Source of the DNA: Spirochaetota bacterium
GTDB lineage: Bacteria; Spirochaetota; Spirochaetia; ARS1246
Direction of reading: 5' to 3'
Length of the DNA: 44,527 nucleotides
Assembly (NCBI GenBank): GCA_024275515.1
Contig: JAJRYZ010000222.1
Location: forward strand, 1 to 44,527
The notes below the pieces were generated by a model. The model made no database searches, was not told the DNA's origin, and was given only the letters and a program-made list of their open reading frames with translations. Below, piece after piece: positions 1 through 8,858 of the stretch. A program made the translations under genes and the position numbers. Within the stretch, counting starts at the first letter, position 1, and every line of letters begins with the position of its first letter.

Positions 1-1
1 C

Positions 2-280
2 GAACAGATACTCCTCGCCATGCGAAACGCCGGGTATGTCCGTAGCCGTAAGGGTCCGAAGGGTTGGTATGAGCTCGCGAAGCCGCCCGAATCAATCAGT
101 GTTGCCGAGATAATTCGGCTGATGGACGGCGCACTCGCTCCGGTCGAGTCGGTTAGCAAGTACTACTACGAGGCGACGCCGCTCGAACAAAGTCCCCGGT
201 TGATCGGGCTGCTACGCTCAATTCGCGATCACGTTGCCGACATACTCGAGTCGACGAGCTTCGCCGATCTGGCCGAGTAG
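2..280 (+). CDS. Rrf2-family transcriptional regulator, C-terminal fragment (5' truncated by window start)
   Basis: Frame is open from the window edge; ...EQILLAMRNAGYVRSRKGPKGWYELAKPPESISVAEIIRLMDGALAPV is typical of the Rrf2 winged helix and dimerisation region. Confidence 0.85.
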   Translation, partial: EQILLAMRNAGYVRSRKGPKGWYELAKPPESISVAEIIRLMDGALAPVESVSKYYYEATPLEQSPRLIGLLRSIRDHVADILESTSFADLAE

Positions 281-302
281 GCGTCCGCCTGCGCATCGTG
301 AG

Positions 303-336
303 CGATTCTCGATATGGCAGACCGTATCGAGAATCG
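303..336. repeat. Palindromic element E1 (stem-loop)
   Basis: CGATTCTCGATATGG-CAGA-CCGTATCGAGAATCG: 15-bp stem with one G-T wobble and a 4-nt loop. Confidence 0.7.
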
Positions 337-491
337 GCCGCCGCGCAAATAAGACGTTCTCGCGGCGATTCGCCGATCCCGACCGGCAATATCGCGAAGA
401 ATGCCGAAGTGAACGAGGGTTTCAGTCTCACAACGAAAGTTTTTGTCGCATCGCGCAGCCGGAGTTGTCGTCGGCGTCGGCAAGGAAGATG

Positions 492-520
492 TTGAAAAAT
501 GGTTTCTGCGGTATTATATT
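492..520 (+). promoter_or_regulatory. Putative sigma-70 promoter for the 557 gene
   Basis: TTGAAA (492-497), 17-nt spacer, TATATT (515-520), about 37 bp upstream of the ATG. Confidence 0.55.
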
Positions 521-556
521 CTATTTATCCCATAGACATTAGCGGTCAAGAAGTAT

Positions 557-940
557 ATGAAGAGCCTCGGATACCGTATCTTTGGCGCGCCCCGGAACAA
601 CGACGACTATATCGCCTTCTCGCGGAAACACGCGCCGGAAGTGGTTGCCGTCACACCGGTCACGAGAGAGATCGTTCGCGAAACCTGTACGGTGACGGTT
701 TATTCCGCCGTGTTCGTCTGGAACATTGACGGCGACCGCAGGGTCGTCGAGGAGGTTTTCGGATGGTCGCGCCCCGATTACGACGAAGAACAGCTAGGAA
801 AGAGACGCGATGAGGCGGAAATGCGGTTCGCCGGTCGGCTGCGCGGTCTGCGCGAAAATGGAATCCGGGTAAATGCGCCCGGCTCGCTCTTCGCGTCGTC
901 TTCCGACGCGAAAGTGCACGGCGCCGCCGTCCCGGTATAA
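557..940 (+). CDS. Hypothetical protein
   Basis: 127-aa ORF, ATG preceded by aagaag, with a promoter-like sequence upstream; no family recognised. Confidence 0.55.
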   Translation: MKSLGYRIFGAPRNNDDYIAFSRKHAPEVVAVTPVTREIVRETCTVTVYSAVFVWNIDGDRRVVEEVFGWSRPDYDEEQLGKRRDEAEMRFAGRLRGLRENGIRVNAPGSLFASSSDAKVHGAAVPV

Positions 941-950
941 ACCAAACCGG

Positions 951-987
951 GCAATTCTCGATTTGAAAAATCGAATCGGGAAATTGC
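951..987. repeat. Palindromic element E2 (imperfect stem-loop)
   Basis: GCAATTCTCGATT / AATCGGGAAATTGC: 13 pairs including one wobble and one bulged A; arm resembles E1 and E5. Confidence 0.55.
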
Positions 988-1004
988 TCCTGCCGGATTG
1001 ACAT

Positions 1005-1484
1005 TTGCCTCCCGGCGAGCTTCTTCGTACCATGTCCGTAGCTATGAAATCGGCGACATTGGGCGGCACTTCGAAATCCGGCTTGCCGGATTCCGAAGTG
1101 CTCGTACTCTTTCAGAAATTCACCATATGGTCGCTCGATGCATCGGCCGCTTCGACTCCCGCCTCCGGTGATGAGGACATCGTTCGCTACGACTCCGACG
1201 TCCGAGAAAAAGTCGAAGAAGAGCTCAAAGAGCCCGACATGTGGGACGTGGTCCTTCATAACGACGACTACACGACCAAGGCGTTCGTCGTCGAAGTGCT
1301 CAGGACGGTGTTCCACAAGTCGGGTATCGAGGCCACGAAGCTGATGCTTCAGGTTCACAGGCACGGTCGCGGCGTGGTCGGCACCTACACTTACGATATC
1401 GCACACACCAAAGTCACCCGCGTCCACGACATGGCGAAGAAACGTGAGTTCCCGCTCCGCTGTTCGGTCGAAAAGAGTACTTAG
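1005..1484 (+). CDS. clpS: ATP-dependent Clp protease adaptor ClpS (start codon uncertain; core begins near 1200)
   Basis: MWDVVLHNDDYTTKAFVVEVLRTVFHKSGIEATKLMLQVHRHGRGVVGTYTYDIAHTKVTRV is the ClpS core; the N-terminal part contains palindrome E3. Confidence 0.85.
   Translation: MPPGELLRTMSVAMKSATLGGTSKSGLPDSEVLVLFQKFTIWSLDASAASTPASGDEDIVRYDSDVREKVEEELKEPDMWDVVLHNDDYTTKAFVVEVLRTVFHKSGIEATKLMLQVHRHGRGVVGTYTYDIAHTKVTRVHDMAKKREFPLRCSVEKST
1066..1101. repeat. Palindromic element E3
   Basis: GCACTTCGAAATCCGG-CTTG-CCGGATTCCGAAGTGC: 16-bp stem with one mismatch and a 4-nt loop. Confidence 0.8.
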
Positions 1485-1586
1485 TGACCCGAATCCTGTG
1501 GAAAACCCCACCGGTAGCGTGGTCCCGTGGTCGAGAGGGCCACCTGCAGCGGCAAAAGTCGTGAATCCACAGGATTCGGAACACTA
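1482..1586. repeat. Foldback/MITE-like element with about 21-bp terminal inverted repeats
   Basis: TAGTGACCCGAATCCTGTGGA (1482-1502) versus the reverse complement of TCCACAGGATTCGGAACACTA (1566-1586): 19/21 identical. Starts within the clpS stop codon. Confidence 0.6.
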
Positions 1587-1671
1587 GAAAAAGAGCAACT
1601 GACCGGCGGCGCCGGTCGCGACGGTTTGTCCCGACGGTTCTGCGGCGATACTATTCTCTTTTAAGAGGAAA

Positions 1672-2781
1672 TTGGCAGTCATGATCATTTCTACCTACGC
1701 CTATCCACGCGCGGCGCTTATCGGCAACCCGTCCGACGGTTACCACGGGAAAACGATCGCGTTCCTGTTCGACGATTATCGGGTGGAGGTGACGCTCTAC
1801 GAATCGCCCGAGCTCGAGATTCTCGCCGCCGAACGCGATCATTCGCGCTTCGCCTCGCTCCGCGATCTGGTCAACGACGTCGGAAGTTTCGGCTATTACG
1901 GCGGCATCCGGCTGATCAAAGCCACGCTCAAAAAGTTCTATGAATACTGCGCCCATCGCGGGATCGAGCTCGACGAACGCAACTTCACTATTCGGTATCA
2001 TACGACGATCCCCATACGACTCGGCATGGCCGGCTCGAGCGCGATTATCGCCGCCACGACGAAAGCGCTGTTCCGATTCTTCGGTGTTTCCATGCCGAAA
2101 GAGCTGCTGCCCGAGTTCCTGCTCTCGGTCGAGACCGACGAGCTCGCGATATCGGCGGGTCTGCAGGACCGCGTGGCGCAGGCGTACGGAGGCTTGGTGT
2201 TTATGGACTTCGCCCGTGAGCATTTCGACCGACAAGGCTACGGCGTCTACGAGAAGCTCGATCCGCGACTGCTGCAGAACGTCTACGTCGCCTATCGAAC
2301 CACGCTCGCGGAGGGGAGCGAGGTGCTCCATAACGACATGCGCGGCCGATACGACGCCGGAGATCCCGATATTCACCACGCCGTCGACCGATGGGCCGAT
2401 TTGACCGTCGAGTATCGAAGAGTTTTGGACGAGGCCGCCGCTGAGCACGGCGTCCTCGAAAACAGCCGGAGCGACGGCCGCAGAGTCGAGGCGTACGGCG
2501 CTACGCTCCACGCGCGCTTGAGTCCGCTTATCAACGAAAACTACGACCTTCGCCGCGCCCATCTCCCGGTGAGCGACGCGAACCACGAAATGGTTCTTGC
2601 CGCGCGGAGAATCGGGGCAAGCGCCAAGTTTACCGGGTCCGGCGGCGCCGTCGTCGGCACTTATGCCGACTCTCGGATGCTGCAGGCGCTTCGCGCCGAT
2701 CTCGGAGCGCGCGGGATCCAGGTGATCGTTCCGAGCATCGTCGACGACGGGTTCGGCGAACTCGACGAGTTCGGCGGGTAG
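1672..2781 (+). CDS. GHMP kinase, glucuronokinase-like
   Basis: YAYPRAALIGNPSDGYHGKTIAF and IPIRLGMAGSSAIIAATTKALF (GHMP ATP-binding loop), C-terminal FTGSGGAVVG; the N-terminal motif resembles plant glucuronokinase. TTG start at 1672 with SD aagagga, or ATG at 1681. Confidence 0.8.
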   Translation: MAVMIISTYAYPRAALIGNPSDGYHGKTIAFLFDDYRVEVTLYESPELEILAAERDHSRFASLRDLVNDVGSFGYYGGIRLIKATLKKFYEYCAHRGIELDERNFTIRYHTTIPIRLGMAGSSAIIAATTKALFRFFGVSMPKELLPEFLLSVETDELAISAGLQDRVAQAYGGLVFMDFAREHFDRQGYGVYEKLDPRLLQNVYVAYRTTLAEGSEVLHNDMRGRYDAGDPDIHHAVDRWADLTVEYRRVLDEAAAEHGVLENSRSDGRRVEAYGATLHARLSPLINENYDLRRAHLPVSDANHEMVLAARRIGASAKFTGSGGAVVGTYADSRMLQALRADLGARGIQVIVPSIVDDGFGELDEFGG

Positions 2782-2787
2782 CGCTTC

Positions 2788-3663
2788 ATGGGCGAACAGT
2801 CGGTACGGAAGGCGGTCGTCCCCGCCGCCGGGCTCGGGACCAGGTTTCTTCCGGTCGCCAAAGCGGTGCCCAAAGAGCTGCTTCCGATTCTGGGGCGTCC
2901 CGTCGTCGATTTCGTCGTCGCCGAAGCGATCGAGGCCGGCTGCACCGACGTCTGCATCGTCCTCGGTCCCGGAAAGGAGGCGATTCGGCGCTACTTCGAC
3001 GTTGCGCCCGAGCTCGAAGCAAGGCTCCGGGCGGCCGGAAGAACGAGCGAGCTCGAAGCAACCCGGCGTCCCGGGCGCGGGGCGTCGATCCGTTACGCCT
3101 ATCAATCCGAACCTCTCGGGCTCGGGCACGCCCTTGTCTGCGCAAAGGACTTCGTCGGTTCCGATCCGTTTTTGTTTCTCCTCGGCGACACGATTCTCCG
3201 TCCCGCTTTCGCGCCGTCGCTCGTAGCCGCCTTTTCGGAGTTGCGTACGTCGCTCGTAGCCGCCGAGCGCGTCGATCGGGATCGCGTTTCACGCTACGGA
3301 ATCTGCAGCCCGGATGAATCTTCCCGCACGGGCCGCCGCCCGTTCCGCCTCGCAGGGCTCGTCGAAAAACCTCATCCGGCCGAGGCGCCTTCCGATTACG
3401 CAATCGCGGCGCGCTATCTCTTTACCGATAGGATTTGGCGGCATCTCGATGAGGTATCGGTCGGAAAGGGCGGCGAGATCCAGCTGACCGACGCGATGGA
3501 CATGCTCGCCCGCGACTCGAGTGCCTCGGGCGGAATCTATGCGTATCCTATCGGCGGAAAGCGCTACGATCTGGGCAACCCGATCGATTTTCTCGCAGCC
3601 GAGATCGAGTTCGCGCACGCCGGACTTACGGCGGAGGAGCTTCGAAGGACGGGGCTCGCCTGA
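2788..3663 (+). CDS. galU: UTP--glucose-1-phosphate uridylyltransferase family protein
   Basis: VRKAVVPAAGLGTRFLPVAKAVPKELLPILGRPVVDFVVAEAIEAG is the GalU signature; GEIQLTDAMDML. Confidence 0.9.
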   Translation: MGEQSVRKAVVPAAGLGTRFLPVAKAVPKELLPILGRPVVDFVVAEAIEAGCTDVCIVLGPGKEAIRRYFDVAPELEARLRAAGRTSELEATRRPGRGASIRYAYQSEPLGLGHALVCAKDFVGSDPFLFLLGDTILRPAFAPSLVAAFSELRTSLVAAERVDRDRVSRYGICSPDESSRTGRRPFRLAGLVEKPHPAEAPSDYAIAARYLFTDRIWRHLDEVSVGKGGEIQLTDAMDMLARDSSASGGIYAYPIGGKRYDLGNPIDFLAAEIEFAHAGLTAEELRRTGLA

Positions 3664-3740
3664 ACGCCGATCTCGGCGCTCGGGACCTCGCTTCGCCGTC
3701 AAGAATCCGCCGGATCTGGACGGATCGGGACGACGGTAGT

Positions 3741-4901
3741 ATGTTTGGTGCAGCGATGCGCCCGCTCCTTGACCACCTCGAAGCCCTTCCTTATCCCACC
3801 TTGCTTTATTCGACCTCTTCCCTTGACATCTACTTCGGCAAGCCCGAATCGTCGACTCTCTACGTGTATACCGAAGGAGATCTGATAGAGTTGGTAAAGG
3901 TGTTCAGCAACCTGGAATATCCCGGGACGAGCTTCGCGGACGCGATGCTCACCGCCGAGGAAGGCACGGTGATGTTCAAAACCGTCGAGGACATCGCCAA
4001 GCCGCCTCAGCTTCCGTTCGCCCCGTCGAACCTCTACTACGCTCCGAAGGGAAAAAAATACGTCGACCCTTACGGAGTCTATCCGGAGGTAAGGAACAGA
4101 CGGCTCGTCTTTGCCGAAAGCGACTCGTCGGACGGAATGATCGTTCGCGACTGGCGCATGTTCGCCGACACCGCGGTCTTGCTTTCTCGTTACGATTTCG
4201 ACGTCGACGAGGTGAGCGAGGAACTCGTCGACACCGCCGCCCACGCCGACCTCGAAAGAGTGTTGCAGCCCGACGGTCCGGAGTCTCAGAGGCGTCTTCT
4301 CGTCGAGCTTTTCGAGAGTCGCAATCCCAAGGCGGGCTTGAGGTTTCTGCGCCGGGTCGGGTATATCGACGTTCACTGGAACGATCTTTCGGCCATGTAC
4401 AACGTTTCGCACACGAAGGATCATCATCCGGAAGGAAACGTCTGGGAACACACGCTTGAAACATTCCGTTATCGAAAAGACACGAACCTGGCGCTGTCGC
4501 TCGGGCTCCTGTTCCACGACGCGGGAAAACCGTACGCGTTACCCAACGAAGGTCGCCTGTTCGATCGGCACTCGCAAATCGGCGCGCAGATCGCGTCGCG
4601 GTTTCTCAGGCGCCTCGGGTTTTCCGAACGACTTGTCGGAAACGTGCTTTTTCTCGTGCGCGAACATATGCTGCCGGGGTTTCTCCATCGACTGCCCACC
4701 TATCGTACCGAGCGGGTGATGGGATCGGAGTTGTTTCCGCTTCTTCTCGAGCTTTATCGGTGCGACCTCTCTTCGACCTACCGCGGCCCGAGCGGGTATT
4801 ACCGGGCCTGCAAAGTGTATCGGTCGTACTTGAAAAATGTGCGGAATCCGTTTAGAACATCCGACGGTAAGAAAATTCTCCGCCGATATGTAGAGCGATA
4901 A
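3741..4901 (+). CDS. HD-domain protein related to the C-terminal half of tRNA nucleotidyltransferase/poly(A) polymerase
   Basis: HPEGNVWEHTLE, LLFHDAGKP, RHSQIGAQIASRFLRRLGF (HD motifs); N-terminal NTase signature not recognisable. Confidence 0.7.
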   Translation: MFGAAMRPLLDHLEALPYPTLLYSTSSLDIYFGKPESSTLYVYTEGDLIELVKVFSNLEYPGTSFADAMLTAEEGTVMFKTVEDIAKPPQLPFAPSNLYYAPKGKKYVDPYGVYPEVRNRRLVFAESDSSDGMIVRDWRMFADTAVLLSRYDFDVDEVSEELVDTAAHADLERVLQPDGPESQRRLLVELFESRNPKAGLRFLRRVGYIDVHWNDLSAMYNVSHTKDHHPEGNVWEHTLETFRYRKDTNLALSLGLLFHDAGKPYALPNEGRLFDRHSQIGAQIASRFLRRLGFSERLVGNVLFLVREHMLPGFLHRLPTYRTERVMGSELFPLLLELYRCDLSSTYRGPSGYYRACKVYRSYLKNVRNPFRTSDGKKILRRYVER

Positions 4902-4942
4902 TAGCGGCGCGGACAGAAGAAGGACGAACGGGACACGGTATC

Positions 4943-5863
4943 GTGCCTTACATCCGAACACAAGCGATCAAGCGCGCCTCCTACATCGCGATCGGTGGAA
5001 ACACTTTGCTGGCGTTTCTCAAGGTAGTCGTGGGGCTTATCGCGGGGAGCCTCGCGGTCGTCAGCGACGGCATCGACACCAGCACCGATATTATCACCTC
5101 GATCATCACGCTCCTCGCGGCTCAGCTCATGAGCAAACCTCCCGACAAGGAACACCCGTACGGTCACCGAAGGATCGAAGTTCTCGCGACCAAGCTCGTC
5201 TCGTTCGTCATCTTCTTCGTCGGCGCCCAGCTCGCGCTCTCCACGCTGCGATCGCTCATCGCCGCCGAGCAGCCCGAAGTTCCCGCTCCCGCGGCAATCT
5301 ACGTCACCGTAGCGTCGATCGCGGGCAAAGTTTTTCTGGCATATATTCTTTTCCGCTTCGGCAGGCGACACGAAAGTCCGATGATCATCGCGAACGCCAG
5401 AAACATGGTGAGCGATATCTACATATCCGCAACCGTTCTTACCGGGCTCGTCTTTACAGACCTTTTCGATCTCGCCGTCATCGATACGGTGCTCGCGCTC
5501 GCGGTAAGCGTGTGGGTCATGAAAACGGCGATAGGTGTCTTTCTCGACTCGAGTATCGAGGTTATGGAGGGAGTTCGTGATCACTCGGTGTACGAGCGAA
5601 TCTTTCAGGCGGTCGCCTCGGTTGCCGGCGCGTCAAACGCTCACCGGACGCGAATTCGGCAGATCAGCAACCTCTACGTCGTCGATATGGACGTTGAAGT
5701 GGACCCTTCGATTACGGTGGAAGAGGGGCACAGAATCGCCATGACCGTCGAACAGACGATCCGCGACCAGGTACGGAACATCTACGACATCATTGTTCAC
5801 ATCGAGCCTCACGGGAACGACGAATCTGACGAGAGATACGGACGGTCCGAGGCGGAGGGGTAA
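4943..5863 (+). CDS. Cation diffusion facilitator (CDF) family transporter
   Basis: ALLAFLKVVVGLIAGSLAVVSDGIDTSTDIITS and KEHPYGHRRIEVLATK are CDF motifs. Confidence 0.92.
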   Translation: MPYIRTQAIKRASYIAIGGNTLLAFLKVVVGLIAGSLAVVSDGIDTSTDIITSIITLLAAQLMSKPPDKEHPYGHRRIEVLATKLVSFVIFFVGAQLALSTLRSLIAAEQPEVPAPAAIYVTVASIAGKVFLAYILFRFGRRHESPMIIANARNMVSDIYISATVLTGLVFTDLFDLAVIDTVLALAVSVWVMKTAIGVFLDSSIEVMEGVRDHSVYERIFQAVASVAGASNAHRTRIRQISNLYVVDMDVEVDPSITVEEGHRIAMTVEQTIRDQVRNIYDIIVHIEPHGNDESDERYGRSEAEG

Positions 5864-5889
5864 ACGTCACGTGGCGCCCGCGCGCGCTC

Positions 5890-7278
5890 CTACCCCCACC
5901 GATCGAGCAAAAACTCGCGGAGCGCCGCCGTTCGTGCGTCGATTCTCGTAGCCGATTTCGATCGCTTCATCGCTTCGGCGAGGCGTCCGGGAAGCTCGGG
6001 TCGCTCTCCGACCGCCTCTTCGATCACTTCTCCGAACTTGGCCGGATGCGCCGTCGCGAGGCACACCACCCGGCGCGCGTCCGACCGACCGCTCCCGCCG
6101 GCCTCCGATCGTCGTTTTTCCTGTTCAGGACGACGCCGCTCCGGATGCTCGCCTCCCCCGGCCGCCGATCCGCGCTTCCGTTCAAGAAACCGCCGGGCGG
6201 CGCGCACTCCCACCGCGGTGTGCGGGCAGATGAATCGTCGCGTGGTCTCCCAGGTGAAGCGAATCTCCTCCATCGTTTCTTCGTCGCCGACGACGGCGCC
6301 CGAAATCGTCCGCGCCATCCGGTCGTGGTCGCCCGAGAATATCGCGAGCAGGCGCTCGAAGTTGCTCGGGTTTCCCACGTCCATCGCGTTGGAGTAGGTG
6401 CGCAGCGATGAGCGCGGAGCGAAGACCGCCGATTCGAGATACTTCGGGACGACGTCGTTTATGTTCGTCGCGGCGATAAAACCCGCGCACTCCATGCCCC
6501 ACCGCCGGGCCATTACTCCCGCGGTCAGGTTGCCGAAGTTACCGCTTGGAACGCAGAAGGTGACAGGACCGCCGGCGGCGACGCCGGCATAGACGTAGTA
6601 GAACGCCTGTGGAAGCAGTCGACCGATGTTGATCGAGTTCGCCGAAGTGAGCGGTAACCGCCTTCGAAGCTCCGGGTCGAGGAACGCCTCTTTGGCCATT
6701 CGCTGGCAGTCGTCGAACGCGCCGTCGACCTCGAGCGCGTGGACGTTGTCGCCCACCGTGGTCAGCTGTTGTTCCTGCAACGGGCTGACTCGCCCGGACG
6801 GATAGAGGATGACCACCTCGATCGCGTCACGTCGATGAAACGCCTGCGCCACCGCGCTTCCCGTGTCCCCCGACGTTGCGGTAAGGATGATCGTTCGTCG
6901 TCCCGACCTGGCGAGAAAGCGCTCCATCGCCGAGGCGAGAAATGACGCGCCGAAATCCTTGAAGGCGCACGAGGGACCGTGAAAGAGCTCGAGAAGATCG
7001 ATCTCGCCGTCGAGACGAGCAAGCGCCGGAGCGAAGCGATAGGCGGCTTCGCATACCTCGCGAGCGCCGCCGGCGCCGAGTTCGTCGCCGAGGAGTGCGG
7101 CGGTAAGCTCCGAGGCCACCGATACGAACGACGTTTCCGGCCTGAATCGCGAGATGATCGCGCTCAAGTCCGGCGGGGAATCGATCTTGTAGAGCCCGCC
7201 GTCGGGAGCGAGCCCCGAGAGAATTGCTTCTTCGAAAGACGCCGATATCGATTCGTCTCTCGTGCTTGTAAGACGCAT
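5890..7278 (-). CDS. thrC: Threonine synthase
   Basis: MRLTSTRDESISASFEEAILSGLAPDGGLY, GPSCAFKDFGASFLA, LTATSGDTGSAVA, VPSGNFGNLTAG. Confidence 0.95.
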   Translation of the reverse strand: MRLTSTRDESISASFEEAILSGLAPDGGLYKIDSPPDLSAIISRFRPETSFVSVASELTAALLGDELGAGGAREVCEAAYRFAPALARLDGEIDLLELFHGPSCAFKDFGASFLASAMERFLARSGRRTIILTATSGDTGSAVAQAFHRRDAIEVVILYPSGRVSPLQEQQLTTVGDNVHALEVDGAFDDCQRMAKEAFLDPELRRRLPLTSANSINIGRLLPQAFYYVYAGVAAGGPVTFCVPSGNFGNLTAGVMARRWGMECAGFIAATNINDVVPKYLESAVFAPRSSLRTYSNAMDVGNPSNFERLLAIFSGDHDRMARTISGAVVGDEETMEEIRFTWETTRRFICPHTAVGVRAARRFLERKRGSAAGGGEHPERRRPEQEKRRSEAGGSGRSDARRVVCLATAHPAKFGEVIEEAVGERPELPGRLAEAMKRSKSATRIDARTAALREFLLDRWG

Positions 7279-7280
7279 GA

Positions 7281-8660
7281 CTATTCCAGAAACGCCCGGT
7301 GAACGGTCCTGAGCGCGCGTTCGCGGTCGGTTCGACGAATGACGAACGAAATGTTTCGCTCCGACGACCCTTGCGCGATCGCAAGTACGTTGACGCCCTC
7401 GGCGCCGAGCGAGCTGAACAGCCTTCCCGACATTCCCGGTTTTCCCCGCATGTTCTCTCCGATGACCGCGATGATCTCGAGGTCCGGAATCATATCGATG
7501 TTTTGAATCGTGTTGGTTTCGATCTCCCGGGTGAGTTGTGTCTTCAACGCCTCCACCGCCCTTCCGGCTTCGGCGCTTCTGCATACCACGCAGATGCTGT
7601 GCTCCGACGACGCCTGAGAGATCATGATGATGTTGATCTCCGCCCTTGCCAGCGCCTGAAAGACGCTCGACGCGACGCCGGGTAGCCCCAGCATTCCGCC
7701 TCCTTCGACGTTGATCAACGACACATCTTCTATCGACGCGATCCCGGTGATCATCCTTGTGTGCGGAGCGACCGTCGCGGCGATTCGTGTTCCCGGCGCG
7801 GCTGGATTCAAGGTGTTGCGGATCACGATCGGTATGTTCCGTCCGACCGCCGGTATCATCGTCGACGGATGCAACACTTCCGCTCCGAAGTACGACATTT
7901 CCATCGCCTCTTCGTAGCTTATCTCGGGGATAACGAACGCCGCCGGTACCGTTCTCGGGTCCGCGCTCAGGACGCCGTCCACGTCGGTCCATATCTCGAT
8001 TCTGTCGGCGTCGAGAGCGGCGCCGATGATCGATGCGGTATAGTCCGACCCGTTCCTCCCGAGCGTCGTCGTCGCTCCGTCGGGCGAGCCCGCGATAAAA
8101 CCGGGGATCACCGGTACCGAATCGTCACGACCGATCCGCGCACGGATTCGCGTGTAGCTTTGCTCGAGATCGACCGTCGCGTTCCCGAACCGCGTGTCGG
8201 TTACGATCATTTCGCGCGGATCATAATAAGTCGCTTCGGTTCCACGACGCGCGAGCGCCCGCGCGATAAGCGTGCAGCTCATCCGTTCGCCGAAGCTCAT
8301 TACCAGATCCATGCTTCGCCGAGAACATTCCTTGATCAGCTGAATCCCCTGCAGAACATTTGAAAGCGCTTCGATCAGCCCGGTAAGCTCGGCGGTGTAG
8401 GCATCGGCTTCCGCGGAGTCGAGAAGCATCTGCGCCGTGCGCTCGTGCCGCGCTCGCATTCCGCCGACCGACCGTTTCCACTGGACCGAACCCGTTTCGG
8501 CGTGCTCGGCGTACGCGATCAAATCGTCGGTAACGCCCTTCATCGCCGAGCACACCACTACCAGCCGTTCGTCCTGCGCGGCTTCCCCGACGACACCGCA
8601 TACGGCTTCGATCCGTTCGGCGTCACGCACCGAGCTCCCGCCGAACTTCATGACTTTCAC
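7281..8660 (-). CDS. lysC: Aspartate kinase
   Basis: VKVMKFGGSSVRDAERIEAV, TTLGRNGSDYTASIIGAALDADRIEIWTDVDGVLSADPR, C-terminal ACT domains. The ORF stays open to 8954; start taken as GTG at 8660 (ATG at 8651 also possible). Confidence 0.93.
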   Translation of the reverse strand: MKVMKFGGSSVRDAERIEAVCGVVGEAAQDERLVVVCSAMKGVTDDLIAYAEHAETGSVQWKRSVGGMRARHERTAQMLLDSAEADAYTAELTGLIEALSNVLQGIQLIKECSRRSMDLVMSFGERMSCTLIARALARRGTEATYYDPREMIVTDTRFGNATVDLEQSYTRIRARIGRDDSVPVIPGFIAGSPDGATTTLGRNGSDYTASIIGAALDADRIEIWTDVDGVLSADPRTVPAAFVIPEISYEEAMEMSYFGAEVLHPSTMIPAVGRNIPIVIRNTLNPAAPGTRIAATVAPHTRMITGIASIEDVSLINVEGGGMLGLPGVASSVFQALARAEINIIMISQASSEHSICVVCRSAEAGRAVEALKTQLTREIETNTIQNIDMIPDLEIIAVIGENMRGKPGMSGRLFSSLGAEGVNVLAIAQGSSERNISFVIRRTDRERALRTVHRAFLE

Positions 8661-8748
8661 CGACTGTTCTCCATACGTGTGCAGAGTTATACCGAATTTC
8701 GCCGCGACGCACAAACCCGCCGCCCGCGCGTCCGCCGTTTCGCTGCAG

Positions 8749-8786
8749 GGCAGTTCGAAATCCGGCTTGCCGGATTTCGAACTGCC
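8749..8786. repeat. Palindromic element E4 (perfect)
   Basis: GGCAGTTCGAAATCCGG-CTTG-CCGGATTTCGAACTGCC: perfect 17-bp stem with CTTG loop. Confidence 0.88.
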
Positions 8787-8858
8787 GCCCAAAGTCACCG
8801 AAAGTACACCGTTTTCGTGGATGTAGCCGAATCTGAAGCGTTTGAGTAAGATATGCTC

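Noticed and set aside
303-336. E1 and similar hairpins as Rho-independent terminators
   Set aside because: No following T-tract on either strand, and several lie upstream of genes rather than at 3' ends.
1651-3129. 492-aa minus-strand ORF antisense to the GHMP kinase and galU
   Set aside because: Arises from high-GC codon bias opposite two clearly conserved genes; no recognisable domain.
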